A stretch of DNA of 64,000 nt, taken from Lasiodiplodia sp. COLG20 (taxonomy: Eukaryota; Ascomycota; Dothideomycetes; Botryosphaeriales; Botryosphaeriaceae). Positions 48,584 to 59,382 of this stretch are shown piece after piece. The number at the start of each line of letters is the position of its first letter. Within the stretch, counting starts at the first letter, position 1. Below the pieces are notes generated by a model. It was not told the origin of the DNA, searched no databases, and saw only the letters and a list, made by a program, of their open reading frames with translations. The stretch is taken from the NCBI GenBank assembly GCA_009801085.1, contig VNWV01000001.1, forward strand, positions 2,852,001 through 2,916,000. The letters are read 5' to 3'. Made by a program: the position numbers and the translations under genes.

Positions 48584-50237
48584 TCATGCCACCTCGACCT
48601 TCTCCTTCTCCAGGTCGCTCTCGTGCTCGACGCCGCCCTTGTTGTGGTCGACCGCGAACTCCTGCGGCATGGCGATGGGACGGTTCTTGGCGAAGCGCAC
48701 CGTGGCGGCCACCGAGGGGCTCTCGCGGAACATGAGGTCCAGCTCCTCCAGGTTGCGGCCCATGGTCTCGGGGTAGAAGAAGTAGACGCTGAGGGGGATG
48801 CAGAAGGCGACGGCGGCGTAGACGATGTAGTAGCGCCAGGCGATGTTGGCGAGGGCGACGGGCGTGACCATGACGACGACGAAGTTCCTGTTTGAGAGAA
48901 GTGATTGGTTAGTTTCAATTCTTGTGGGAAAAGGCTGAGGAGGCGAAGTGTATGTGTGTGACGTACCAGAGCCAGTGGTTGGCGGTGGAGATGGAGGACA
49001 TGGCGACACGGAGGCGCAGAGGAGCAACTTCGGTGCAGTACAGGAAGTTGGCACCGAGGAAGCCGATAGGGACGAAGAAGTTGAAGAGGTAGATGAAGCA
49101 ACCAGCGGCGATCTGGGCGCCGCGGTTGTCCGTCATGGAGGTGGTGATGGCGAGGGCGATCATGCAGAGCGACATGCCGGCACCGCTGAAGATGAAGACG
49201 GCACGGCGACCGAAGCGGTCGATGGTGAAGAAGGCGACGAAGGAAGACAGGAACTTCCAGGTCAGGGCGCCACCAGACAGGACGCGCGACAGCTCGCCGC
49301 TCATGCCAAGGTTCTGCTGGAAGAGGATGCTGGTGTAGACGGAAATGAGGTTGGAGCCGGACATCTGCTGGTAGAACTGGAGCAGAATGCAGAGCATAAA
49401 GCGGTAGAGAAGCTTGTCTTCGCCCATCTTGAGCATGTCCTTGAGCGAGGCGCCGCTCTTGGAAGTCTCCTCGAGCGAAAGCTCAATGCCTGCCAACTCA
49501 GCCTGAACTTCCATAGTATCCTCGTCGTAGCCGCGGAACAGGGCAATAGCGCTGCGGGCCTCGTCGTTGCGAGCCATGCGGACGAGCCATCTGGGAGACT
49601 CGGGGAAGAGGTAGACGGATGCCATCAGAATAAGCGAGAAGACGATGGCAATGGCAATCGGCGGGCGCCAAGTGACGGGACCCTCGGGGAGCTCGAAGAA
49701 ACCAAGATCGATCCACGACTCGAGAACGTAACCGACGCAGATGAAGAGACCGTCGAGGACGACGTGCTGGCCTCTGTTCTTGGCGCCGGACGTCTCGCTC
49801 TGCCACACAGGCACGGTGGCACTGAGCTGACCGATGCCAAGTCCGACGATGATACGGCCGACAATGAAGTGCGGCAGGGTGAAGGCGGAGCATTCCAGGA
49901 CCTCACCGATGAGAGTGCAGACGGCGCCGGCCATGACGACGGCACGGCGGCCGTACTTGTCGCCGGTGTAGGAGCATGAGAGGGAGCCGATGAGAGCACC
50001 GAGGACGAAGGTGGCAACAACCAAACCCTGGATGGTCGAGTTGTGGCTCTTCTCAGCGCCCTCGGTGTTGACAGTGTCGATCTGCGGGAAGGTCTTGACC
50101 CAGTCGGCCTCAGTGAGGAGGCCGCCGAGGCCGGCTTGGTTGTAACCAAAGAGGATGAAGGAGGGGGCGACAATCAGGGCGAGCTGGAGGCGCTCGAGAG
50201 CGTGGCCGGTGCAGCCGAAAAGACCTTTGGCACCCAT
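48584..50237 (-). CDS. MFS sugar transporter
   Basis: Plasma-membrane hexose or related sugar symporter/facilitator of the fungal sugar porter family. Exons 50237-48967 and 48887-48584 give 524 aa; the TG|GTACGT donor and AACAG|G acceptor restore the Trp of NHWLW and NFVVVMVTP. Family marks in order: GYNQAGLGGLL in TM1, GDKYGRRAVVMAG (loop 2-3, D-R-x-G-R-R), VGRIIVGLGIGQLSATVPVW with SETSGAKNRG, FPESPRWLV in the central loop, QFYQQMSGSNLISVYT (QQ-x-S/T-G), DRFGRRAV, NFFVPIGFLGANFLYCTEV and PETMGRNLEELD. Twelve hydrophobic segments are visible. Substrate is not readable. The gene faces a very long gene-free upstream region, which suggests regulated expression. Confidence 0.92.
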
Positions 50238-53200
50238 TGTGAAGGCTGAGCAGGGAATTGGCAGTAGGGACGAGAGAAAGCGCAGGAAGGGGTGCTCCCG
50301 GCGCAGACGGCCGCAGTCTTTATAGCATTAGCGGCGGGCTGCCAAAATTCTGAGCACAGGTTGTTGGGCCCCACAGTCTGGGGAGGTGTGCCGTATGACT
50401 GCTGGCCAACACGGGCCTCACGGGAGGATGGCCGGATCGATAACGCTATCTGGCTTCTGGCGTGCATGGCGGCGAGCACGAAGCTCACAGACCCCATGTC
50501 CGGATCTGGTGCGGCAGTCGGGACCGGCGGTGGCTTTTCGGGGGGCGGCCGGACCCCTGTCATGTATGGGAAATCAGCTGGGCGCTGCAAGCAATGGGAT
50601 CCGCTCGTGGAGTGAAAAAATCGGGCCGGGCCCAGCAGAGCCCGCCAAGCTTGGACAAGCCGGTTAAGCTCAGGACGATTGCGGACAAGCCTCTCGCAGG
50701 GCCAACGGCTGGGCCATAATTATTAATAACTGCCGACACACCACCGTTTTCTCTCGCGCTGCCGGCATCACGGTGTGTAGTGACGATGACTCCGGGATTG
50801 ACGGCGGGCCGAAGGCAGCTCCTTCGCAGGCAGGGCGGCCCTGGTGCGGCGCTGGACCCCGGGCGGCGAGCCTTCCCAAAGCGACCGCGCGGGAGATCCT
50901 GAGTAAAAGAAAGACGTCAAGGGCGGTGGCCAAGCTGGAATTTCCCAGTGGTCGGACCTCGATGACACGGCGGTGATCTCCACAGCGGCGCGTTTCATTG
51001 GGCGCCTTGACAGCGTTGCATCCATGATCTCTGAAGATGTCCCGTGGGGGTTGAATCTCCGACTAGCGGGGCCCACCGGCGCTGGCTGAGCGGCTCTGAA
51101 AGAGGGATGCGATCCGGGCGCGCGACGAAAACGCGACGAAAACGATCCGGAGAGAGCAGGCTTTCCCACGGGGTAGCGTGTGGAGGAGAGACAGCGGAGG
51201 CGCAAACGGGGCGGGATCGCGGAGAGACGGACGCAGCGAGTAGAGTGCCTCCGAATTCATGCCAAACTTTGCCCTGCGGTCCTCTGGCTGCCAGAGTGCG
51301 CCGCCGGCCAGCGGAGTCGCACGCAGCCGCCTCGGGGCCGCGCAGGCTGTCGGCCGACGAGGACCCACGACTCAGGCTGGCTCTGGGGCGAAAGAGCCCC
51401 TCCTTCGTGCTCCAAGCGCAGCGCAGTCACGGGTGGCAGCCGCCATGTCGTCAGTCGCCAGCCCAACGACACCGCCTCGCCCGCCTGCACAACCCTGCAT
51501 CGCGAACCCTTCGCTGACGCCTTGGCACCTTCTGGCTCGTACGTCGTCGGCTGTCCGCACATCTGCCGACAGCGGCCTCGCCAGCACCTAGGGCCGTGCT
51601 ACCCGTTGCCGTTTGGTTGCGGCTCTCACTGATCTGGAACTGTTTTCCCTGCTGCCCGCCTGAGCCGCGTGGGTGTCGTGCCGTGCGTAGACGTGCAGCA
51701 TACGTCAAGGTGATCCCAGGGGACTACCTTCACCGCAGACAATCGGCGCGTGTATCCAGAATAATGTCTCAGTCCGCCTGAACAAATGCCTCGCTGCACG
51801 TACGCGTCGGCCACCTCTTCCCTCTGGCCGGCCCAAGTGTGTGGTCCTAAGCGCCGCTCTCACTGCAGCTGATGCAGGCCAGGGTCGGCGGGTCAGTGTG
51901 CGTTTCTCAGATAATGCGTTTGCCCACACGGGCCCCAGTCTTGTCTCCAATGTCTTACGACGCCGCGATAGCACCATCGAATGAGGCCCCAGTCATTCCT
52001 AATCCACCTGCCGGTTTCCTTTTGCAGCACCATCGTGAACGCGTCGTCTGGTCGCTTGCATGCAGACACTGACGAAGTCGACATTTACTTTGGGAGGTTG
52101 AGATAAGCCATGCCCAGCGTCATCCCAAGCCGTGGCTGACTGCTGGGCGTCGCGTGCCTGGCCGGCAAAATGCACACAGCTGAGCGACACAATTGCCACG
52201 GCCCGTTCCCGCTGCGCCAGCCGACAGAGCCTCGTCCGACTCGGCAAGAATGCCAATCAATCAATTTTTGCCCTGGCTCCATGATTGACGTGTTGACTCA
52301 CTTCACCCCCGCCGTGCTCAACTGATGTCGGTCACTGAAGACGTGAGCCACCACCACCAGCTTTAGCCGTCGCTCTTTCCCGGCGCAACTTGCCGCCACC
52401 ATCATCGTTGAGCTGCCCAGTGCTGACCACCCACCGGCGGCACGACCGATTTGGCAGTCCCGTCTCTTGCAGACCAACACGCATGACTTGCAGAAAAGGA
52501 GCCGCCCAGCAACGCCGCAGCTTGGCCAACTTGGCATAAGATAATGGGCGCGCCGCCGTCGTCGTCGTTCGCTGGCCTCCTCCTTGGCTCGCCGCGTAGC
52601 ACGGCACGCTGAGAACAGATCCTTCGGTGCTGACCCTGACCGTAGCCCTACAGGTTCCCGCAGCGATTATCCCCGTAACCTCCGCGCGTTCGACCCGCCG
52701 ACCGAACACCTATCTCCGCGACACGAAATCCCAAAGAGCCGACCCGAAGAAAAAGAAAAAAATTCCATGTTGGCACACGCCTCTTCACGGTGAGGCGCTC
52801 GTTCTCCATGGACAAGTGTCGTACCGTATCCGTGTATGCCACGCGCCTGCACACTTTGACGCCGCTCGCACACGATCCTCTCCCTGGCCTTCCACCCCCC
52901 TTTTTCTTTACGCCATTATTTCTTCCCCGCCGTGGAGAACCCATGGGGTCGCGTACGTAAGAGGCTATACGAACCGACAAATCATGCCACCACACGCTGG
53001 GGAAAGCACACAAAGGGAAATGAGCAAGGGCACCATTGGGGAAAACCGAGCCGCGCTTCTTCGATCAAAGAAGCGGTCTCTTTGGGGGCGGAAAAACAAG
53101 GAAGGTTAAGCATCGTGGCTGCCAAGAGCATCTCGACGTGGCGTCTCTCGTGATACCTTCCATCTTTTTCCTCTTTCCGCTCTTTGCCCTCTGCTTGGCA

Positions 53201-54150
53201 GTCTCTTTTTGCTGCCCTTTTTTTTTTCTTGCCTTCGGATTTACTGCTCTCGGAAACCGAATGCCTCGTCTTCGGCCGCCGCCGTCGGTTTCATCATCTA
53301 TCCGAGATTACTACGAATTTTTTCTCTCTTACGTCTTGTGAGGCGCGGCTGCGGCGCAGCTGCGGCGTTGGGGTGGTAGGTGCGAAGGAAGAAGGAAATA
53401 GACGATGTGTACACGTCGGTTGCAAGACGGCGTCGGAAGCTACCGCCGGCGTGGTTAGCGGCGAGAGGAGAGTTTACAGGAGTCAGGTAAGTGCGCTCAC
53501 TACACAAGGACTAACCGGCGGGCACAAGCCGCGTACACGCTTGCGCTTTCGCTCGTTCCCTCGTCACCTTTCTAGCAGCAGGAGAAAAACTTGGCGGGGA
53601 AGCTTCCCATCCCAATTTCCCCCGCATTGTTGACGTAGCCCTCTTTCCCCGAGGACCGTTGCGTTGCAAAACCATGTGTAACAAGATTCGGACGAGGCAC
53701 GTCATGGCCATCGGGCCTCCCTCCCCATCCGACTTTTGCGCGGGGTTCTGCTGTTCGTCTATCCTTTCCATGCGTGCAGATCGCTGTTCTTAGGAGGAAC
53801 AGTTGTTCGGAACGCGCCAAGAGTTGGAGTGTGGGTGGGCACGCGACCGGCGACCCGGCGCCAGGTCCTCCCACCCACACAGCTCGTGGCCGTGGGAACG
53901 AGGCGGCGGGGCGGAGGAGAACGGCGCGAATGGGAAATTCTCCGACGAAAGAGAAAAGAAGGAAAAGAACGTGCGGGAAGTGGGTGCGCTTGCGCCCCCT
54001 GTTTCGGGATAAGATGCGCGGACGGACGCCGCTTCTCCGCCCCAGATGTGACGGTCGGCTGTTCGTTCAATTGGCGTGCTGCACCGCTTGGTTTGCAGAG
54101 GTGGTGGTGCCGTCACGTCGCGTCGTTCGCCGTCACGCGCACCCTGTCAA

Positions 54151-54173
54151 CGACGACGACGATGATGATGATG
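54151..54173. repeat. (GAC)n/(GAT)n microsatellite
   Basis: Tandem trinucleotide run: three CGA/GAC units continue into four GAT units. It lies in the gene-free region, not in a supported coding frame. Confidence 0.8.
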
Positions 54174-54284
54174 AAGTGCATTCGGATCTCCGAGTTTGTA
54201 GCGTGCATGCATGCTTTGCAGCGCGTGCGTAGGTTGTGAGTCACTCTCTTCATGCGTGAGTGCGCCTGGTGGTGAGACTTTCTG

Positions 54285-54306
54285 GTGTGGTGGTGGCGGT
54301 GGTGGC
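54285..54306. repeat. GGT-rich simple repeat
   Basis: Imperfect tandem GGT/GGC units on the plus strand, about 110 bases after the GAT repeat. Confidence 0.7.
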
Positions 54307-54805
54307 GCGCGCCCGCAATTCGGACATGCACATTCCCTCAAGACACCGATGGTGATTTCTCGGCGTAGAAGGTAAGGGGTCTTCTAGAAAGTTGTTTTTT
54401 ATTTTTCAATTTTTTTTTGTCGATTTTGAAATGTGTTTCTAAGAGTGGGATTATCTTCAAGCTGTGCTTAGTAAAATAATGGCACCCCATGCCTGAGCAC
54501 TCTGTCGCCTTCGTTATGCATGCCTTTTGCAAAAAATGAAAGAATGAAAAGGTCAAAATCAAACCGCCAACCCATACCGACCCCCGGTGACCTGTTGCTC
54601 GTTGGAGCAAGGCAATGAATTATGCCCATCGAAAGGAAGAAAGGAAAAGAAGGAAAAGAAAGAAAGCAAAAGAAGAAAACAGCAGTCCCCACTCAGCCAT
54701 TTCCGCTTATTTGCTGACTCTATCGCAGACTGTATCCTCAATTATGAAGAGGCGTCGTTCATGGAAGAGGCGTCCCGGTTCGACCGCATTCTACTGAGAT
54801 CTGTC

Positions 54806-55975
54806 TCAAACGCCCCACACATCAGGACGAGCGAGGCGCAACTCACTGTCCGCACTGGCCGTCCAGTGCGTGAAGACAGCAGGCATCGGCTCCAGCGTGT
54901 ACTTGTTGGTCCAGCCGGGGCAGAACGGCTGCGACGGGACGTTGTAGGCGGCGTGGAGCAGAAACTTCTCGAGCGACGCACGCTTGGTCGTGTTGCAGGC
55001 TGCCGTCTTGGAGTAAACGACGGGGCCAGGGAAAAGCGGCGCGGTGGTGTTGGTCATCTGCTGCTGCATGTAGTTGTAGTTGTAGTTGTAGCCGTAGTCG
55101 CGCTGAGCCGACAGCGGAGCCGAAGAAGGAGCAGAGTCCGGGAGGGGAATGGCGCAAGGGGTCCGGGGAGTGAGGCTGAGGTACGGATGCTGAGCGATGG
55201 AGCTTGTGGGCGTGCGCGCCAGAGCGGCCGACGACGGGATCGAAGGCTGCCTGGCCGGCCAAGAGTCGATCGGAAGCGGCGGTGGGAGCTGACGGATGGG
55301 GCGAGCATGCGTAGTGAAGGTGCGCTGGGCGTGTTGGGCAAAGCCGGTGGGGGCATTGAACTGGCGAGGAGACGGGGTGAAATGCTGAATGTTGCGCATG
55401 CCGCAATCGGGGCTGTTGTAGTTATAGGTACGGCCGTCATCGAGGATGCCGGTCGAAGCCTCGCATGCGGAAGAGATGTTGCGGTTGCGAGAGTCGCCGT
55501 AGACCAAATCCGAAGTGTACGGAGCCTGGTACTTCAGGCCGAAGGCTTCGACGAGGTCCTCTGTGGCGAATGAGTAGTAATTGGAGGTTCTGAAGAGAAT
55601 TAGGACCGACAAAGACGGGTTGAGAAAGCTGTAGCACTTACGCATCGTGGCCACCGTGACATTGGCAGGCATGCCTTCGGCGCCAGGCTTAATGACTACG
55701 AACAAAAGAGTCAGTGCCTTTCGAAAGTGTCAGACAGCGGCGAAGTATTTACTGGGAACGAGTCCGTGTTCAGTGACCATCCAAGTCTTGACAGTAGCCG
55801 GGTTAACGCAGAACGACACGTGGAATCCGGCGTTGATCCAGTCCTGAGCGGAGGGCGGAATGACAATGCCCCAGACCGGAAGCGTTATCTCCTTGGACGC
55901 CTCTGCCGTGATGGTCGAGTCGGACAAGGCAGGCGAAGCGCCGCCGGCGGACGACATGGCGTTGACGGACGACAT
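54806..55975 (-). CDS. Unrecognised protein with a frame-neutral unspliced intron
   Basis: I do not recognise the family. Exon 1 (55975-55753) starts MSSVNAMSSAGGASPAL and ends at a GTAAAT donor; the next exon starts at 55695 and joins in phase as HGLVPIIKPGAEGMPANVTV. From 55695 the frame is open to the stop at 54806, ~370 aa in total. Inside it, 55641-55590 looks exactly like a 52-nt intron (GTAAGT donor, CTAAT branch, TTCAG end). Splicing it shifts the frame to an early stop, so the long product requires that it be kept. The N-terminal part (~30-95) has ITLPVWGIVIPPSAQDW and CVNPATVKTWMV. The middle is Pro/Ser-rich, with a YNYNYNYM repeat and several N-x-T/S sites. Cys residues near the end suggest possible export, but no signal peptide is visible. 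The 3' end could have another intron after SAD (GTGAGT at ~54846). Confidence 0.5.
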
Positions 55976-56566
55976 GACACTCTGTTGTGGTCAAGTGAGG
56001 AAGAATGAGAGAGGAGGAAGGTGAGGAGCCGACGCGTCGACCAAAGGAAGGTAGTTATAGCGATGATTGCCACGCGAAAACCCTGTCAGGTGCCGTGGCT
56101 GCTGGATTTGGAAGCCACGCGAAAAAAACGCGTAGTGAGTCGAAGCACGTGTCTGGATGAATCTTGAGCGGATAAGACATCAGAAACTGTGCTGAAATCA
56201 GTTTCACCTACTTCCGATCTCCTGTTTCATTGGATTGTTTCAGTTCAACTCGCACTCCCGGTCAACGCGAATTTCATTTACATATTGGATTATGGATAGA
56301 AAAGGTCGATTTTATTCGTCCTGTTCGAGACTACCATATCTACTGCTCGAATGTCCTTAGAAGAAGCCCGGATCGGCTGCCCTAATAATAATCACTGACG
56401 AGAGCGCTGGCTCAGTAGCACGGCTCCCAAATGGTTCGAGCCCCTATGTTTGTTGCCGTTATACTTTTAGCCCAGAGCAAAAGAAGAAAGTTGATCAAAA
56501 TAAAGGAATGAAAGGAAATAAAAAAAAGCCATGCAGTCAATGAAAGCCGTCATCTCAAACGCACAT
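55976..56566. other. Intergenic, promoter of the 54806-55975 gene
   Basis: About 0.6 kb between two minus-strand genes. AT-rich at 56180-56350. No ORF or tRNA that I can support. Confidence 0.4.
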
Positions 56567-58153
56567 TCAGTGCTTCTTCGCCTTGTTGCTTCCCTTCTTT
56601 CCCTTCTTGCCTCCCCAAACCGCCGCCTTGTTGGTCGGCTCCTTCTTCTTCTTCTTGTTGCAACTCTTCTTGCCGCCCTTCTTGTTGTTCTTCTCACTCT
56701 GCTCCAGAACCTCATCCTTCTCATCCTCAGGAGCAGGAGAGCTCCTGCTTGATTCGGAGCTGCGGGAAGTGGAGGAGAAGATTCCGTCCCAGCAGCTCTC
56801 CATGTCTGAATTGCTGCTACGCTGCGAGTTGCGCCTGACAATGGGCGCGGTGAACGTGAACTCGGCCGTGGGCATAGCCATTGGGAGACTCGCTCCAGCA
56901 GCTACGGCAGTCATGAATGTGAAGTCAGCAGCGTCGAGCTTCTTGCATCCGAAGAGGCTGTTGGACGCGACCGAGGGGTTGACATAGAGCTCGTTGGCTG
57001 TGGTAGTAGGCTGGCCGTTGTTGCTCAAGGCCGGGAAGCTGAAAGTGAATTCTGTAGCTGGAAGCTTGTTGCTGCTGCCGCCACTGAACTTGGCGGGCAC
57101 AGTGTAGCTGGGCGTGGTGGCGTTGGTGTCCTCGTCCGTCGTGGTGGTGATAGGGTCAGCCACAATGCTGGACTCAATGTTTTCGATAACCTCGTGGACC
57201 GTAGCCTCTTGGACAACAATCTCATGCTCTTGGATGGTGATCTCTTGGACAACAGTATCCTGCTCTTGGGCGGTAGTCTCTTCGATAACATTCTCTTGCT
57301 CTTGGACGACAGTCTCTTCCTCTTGGATGACAGTCTCTTCTTCTTGGATGACAGTCTCTTCCTCCTGGATGATAGTCTCTTCCTGCTGGACAACAGTATC
57401 TTGGATGATAATCTCTTGGCCAAAGGCCTCTTGAACCACCTCAGAAGCAGCCGCAGAATCAGCCTCATTCAAGTCTCCATAGCGGTGAACGGAGGTCCTC
57501 AGACTTCCATCTGCGTCGGTATGCGCGACCTTGTAGTTCGCATGTCCGGGCACAAACATGCCGAACAGCTTCGACGCCGTCATCGCAAGTGCGCGCGCGG
57601 GTCGGACGAATATGACGCGCCATCCGGCAGCAATGTAGCGTAGCGCGGCGCGCGGCGCGACGAAAGCGGGGGTGTGGATAGTGATGATCGGGAAGCAGCG
57701 GGGCTTGATGGGCGTGATGAGCGCGTTGCTGGCGCTACTGGTGGCGCTACTGGTGGCGCTGTCGTTGCTGGTGGTGCTTTCATTGCTGGCGACGCTGTCA
57801 TTGCTGGCGATGCTGTTATTGCTGGCGATGCTGTTATTGTTCTCCTTGCTGGCGGTGCTCTCATTGTTGATGGTGCTGTCGCTGATGTCATTGCTGGTCG
57901 TGCTGTCGCAGCTGTCATTGCTGATCGTGCCATCGCTGGTCTCTACCGAGGAGGCGATGGGCTTGGAAGCCATTGGGGCTGAGGCGGGAGGGATTTCATG
58001 GCTGAGTGCCGCAGTGGCGGTAGAGATGGGGCGGTGTTGGTGCTTCTGGTGGTGCTGGTTGCTCGCCATGATGCCCATGACGTGCGGTGTGCTCATGACA
58101 GGACAGACAGCGTCTGCGCGAAGGCGCGTCGTGTTTAGGAGGAGGATCGGCAT
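56567..58153 (-). CDS. Repeat-rich unknown protein with FTF motifs
   Basis: Single exon of 528 aa with an ATG at 58153. I do not recognise it. Segments in order: a Ser/Asn/Thr repeat tract (~75-140; units like SNDS, ASNDS, TTSN). Then an apparently ordered block (~145-215) with PRCFPIITIHTPAFVAP and ALRYIAAGWRVIFVRPARAL. Next a Gln/Glu/Val tract (~240-320) of imperfect units around QEEETVI, predicted helical. Three spaced copies of an [ED]FTF motif follow: ATEFTFSFPA, AADFTFMTAV and TAEFTFTAP (~355-435). Last is a Lys-rich basic tail (KKGGKKSCNKKKKKEP to KKGKKGSNKAKKH) that could bind nucleic acid or act as a nuclear signal. The constant ordered block and FTF motifs argue that it is a real gene. 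Probably lineage-restricted. Confidence 0.65.
   Translation of the reverse strand: MPILLLNTTRLRADAVCPVMSTPHVMGIMASNQHHQKHQHRPISTATAALSHEIPPASAPMASKPIASSVETSDGTISNDSCDSTTSNDISDSTINNESTASKENNNSIASNNSIASNDSVASNESTTSNDSATSSATSSASNALITPIKPRCFPIITIHTPAFVAPRAALRYIAAGWRVIFVRPARALAMTASKLFGMFVPGHANYKVAHTDADGSLRTSVHRYGDLNEADSAAASEVVQEAFGQEIIIQDTVVQQEETIIQEEETVIQEEETVIQEEETVVQEQENVIEETTAQEQDTVVQEITIQEHEIVVQEATVHEVIENIESSIVADPITTTTDEDTNATTPSYTVPAKFSGGSSNKLPATEFTFSFPALSNNGQPTTTANELYVNPSVASNSLFGCKKLDAADFTFMTAVAAGASLPMAMPTAEFTFTAPIVRRNSQRSSNSDMESCWDGIFSSTSRSSESSRSSPAPEDEKDEVLEQSEKNNKKGGKKSCNKKKKKEPTNKAAVWGGKKGKKGSNKAKKH
57230..57420 (-). repeat. Coding tandem repeat, Gln-Glu-rich
   Basis: About eight imperfect ~21-24-nt units (on the plus strand around ACAGTCTCTTCCTCTTGGATG) encode E-E-E-T-V-I-Q-type heptads within the 56567-58153 gene. 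Units near the middle are nearly identical, so the copy number is likely to vary between strains. Confidence 0.75.
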
Positions 58154-59382
58154 TGTGTATGGGTCAAGGGTTGTCGGGACAGTTTGTTGCTGTGTGTTGC
58201 GTTGTTTCGTGTGATGTCAGTGCGATATGAGGTGGACGCTGCAGCGTCGCGGAAAACAAGGCGCGCGGATAATGCGACAGCCGGAGTGTGAATGCGATCG
58301 AGGTGATCGCGGGATGGCGGAGTTGGAGGATCTGTGAATCGTCGTGTGTGCGCGCGCCGATGCAGACGTAGGTGTAGATGTCGAGCGAGGTCGGTGGGGA
58401 GGAGAGGGAAAGAATATGAAGCGAGGAGCGGTCGGTGACTGTGCGGCGAGAGGTCGCAGTCAGGTGTTAAGTGATTGACCTGTGTTGTCCCAGAAACACT
58501 GCTATTGTTGTGAAGTGTTGTGGTGATAAAGATGGTCGTCCGCTGGAAATCTCTGCCTTAGGCATCGAACAACACCTCAAGCACGCCAGCCCTTTCGCCG
58601 GAAAACCCCGCCACAATAATGCAGCAGAAGATTGCATGGGGGGTAGAAGCATTCGTCGGGGCGAGAAGGCACTTCACTTTCACACCGGGACGAATGCTTC
58701 GACTCCCCATAAATCATCAAACCATCATCATTTGTAGTTCTTTATCTACGCGTTGTAATCTTAGAGCTTGCGCTCTGCATGCCTGTCCATCTTTAAAAAA
58801 ACATCCTATACTGAGCCACTCGCCTTCTGCCCCCCACCGGGGAATGCCCATTTCTACAAACAAGATATGCAGCAGAACCTCGACTGTGTCAACCTTCCCG
58901 TCCTCCATGATGCATCAACCACGAAAAGGTAAGAATGCCGAAATAAATAAGCAATTTCAGTGGAAAGCAGAGCCGTAAGGCTAAACTGAGAGGGGTGTGA
59001 AAACTTGCAGAAAAGAAATGGTATCGTGTCAGACGCGACCTTTTCAAAGAGTAATACCTACCAAGACCAATGATGCCCGCTTCCAATGAATGAAAAATAC
59101 CAGCCACCCATGCAACCTGTGCTTTGTATGGAAGAATAGAAAACCACCTTCGTGAAAACTTCCCCTGCATCTCCCAGCACCGTGATTAGCTTTTTGGTTT
59201 GCAATGACTCCACGCTAGGAACGCTTCAATCATCATGATCATCGAGTAGCTGGACATCAAACCCAGTCCAACTGATCCAAGATGATCTCCATCCCAATTA
59301 CTGCCATATCAATCATCAATGCCGTTCTTCAGTCCCTCATATTGTTCGTTTTTTGTTTTTAATTTTCCCCCTCCCGTGTAGA
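58154..59382. other. Intergenic upstream of the repeat-rich gene
   Basis: About 1.2 kb between the start of the repeat-rich gene and the DOT1 stop (both minus). A GC-rich part to 58450 probably holds the promoter; an AT-rich part near 59340 fits the DOT1 terminator. No gene seen. Confidence 0.4.

Larger units (their letters stand above)
50238..54805. other. 4.5-kb gene-free region upstream of the sugar transporter
   Basis: No ORF here has domain signal, splice support or a length beyond chance for GC-rich DNA. The 50.3-52.6 kb part is GC-rich, with CTGGGG at about 50379 and GCGGGGCC at about 51066 that fit a CreA-type SYGGRG consensus (very weak, short sites). The 53.1-53.4 kb part is strongly T/C-rich like a fungal leader but leads into no gene. 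Two short microsatellites lie at 54151-54173 and 54285-54306. It may be a long regulatory region, carry a non-coding transcript, or be the trace of lost genes. Confidence 0.4.

Noticed and set aside
48948..49979. 343-codon open frame antisense to the sugar transporter
   Set aside because: Composition (Glu/Gly/Asp/Ala-rich) is that of reverse-complemented GC-rich transporter codons; no domain.
45664..50237. Secondary-metabolite cluster around the LaeA-like methyltransferase
   Set aside because: No polyketide synthase, NRPS, terpene synthase, P450 or pathway regulator is present; only a sugar transporter is adjacent.
54587..55573. 328-codon plus-strand frame over the 54806-55975 gene
   Set aside because: Arg/Gly-biased shadow of the minus-strand frame, which has a sensible start, a spliced first intron and N-glycosylation-type motifs.
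56390..56470. tRNA-like stretch with GGTTCGAGCCCC
   Set aside because: A B-box-like run is present, but there is no A box, no pairing acceptor stem and no plausible anticodon arm upstream.
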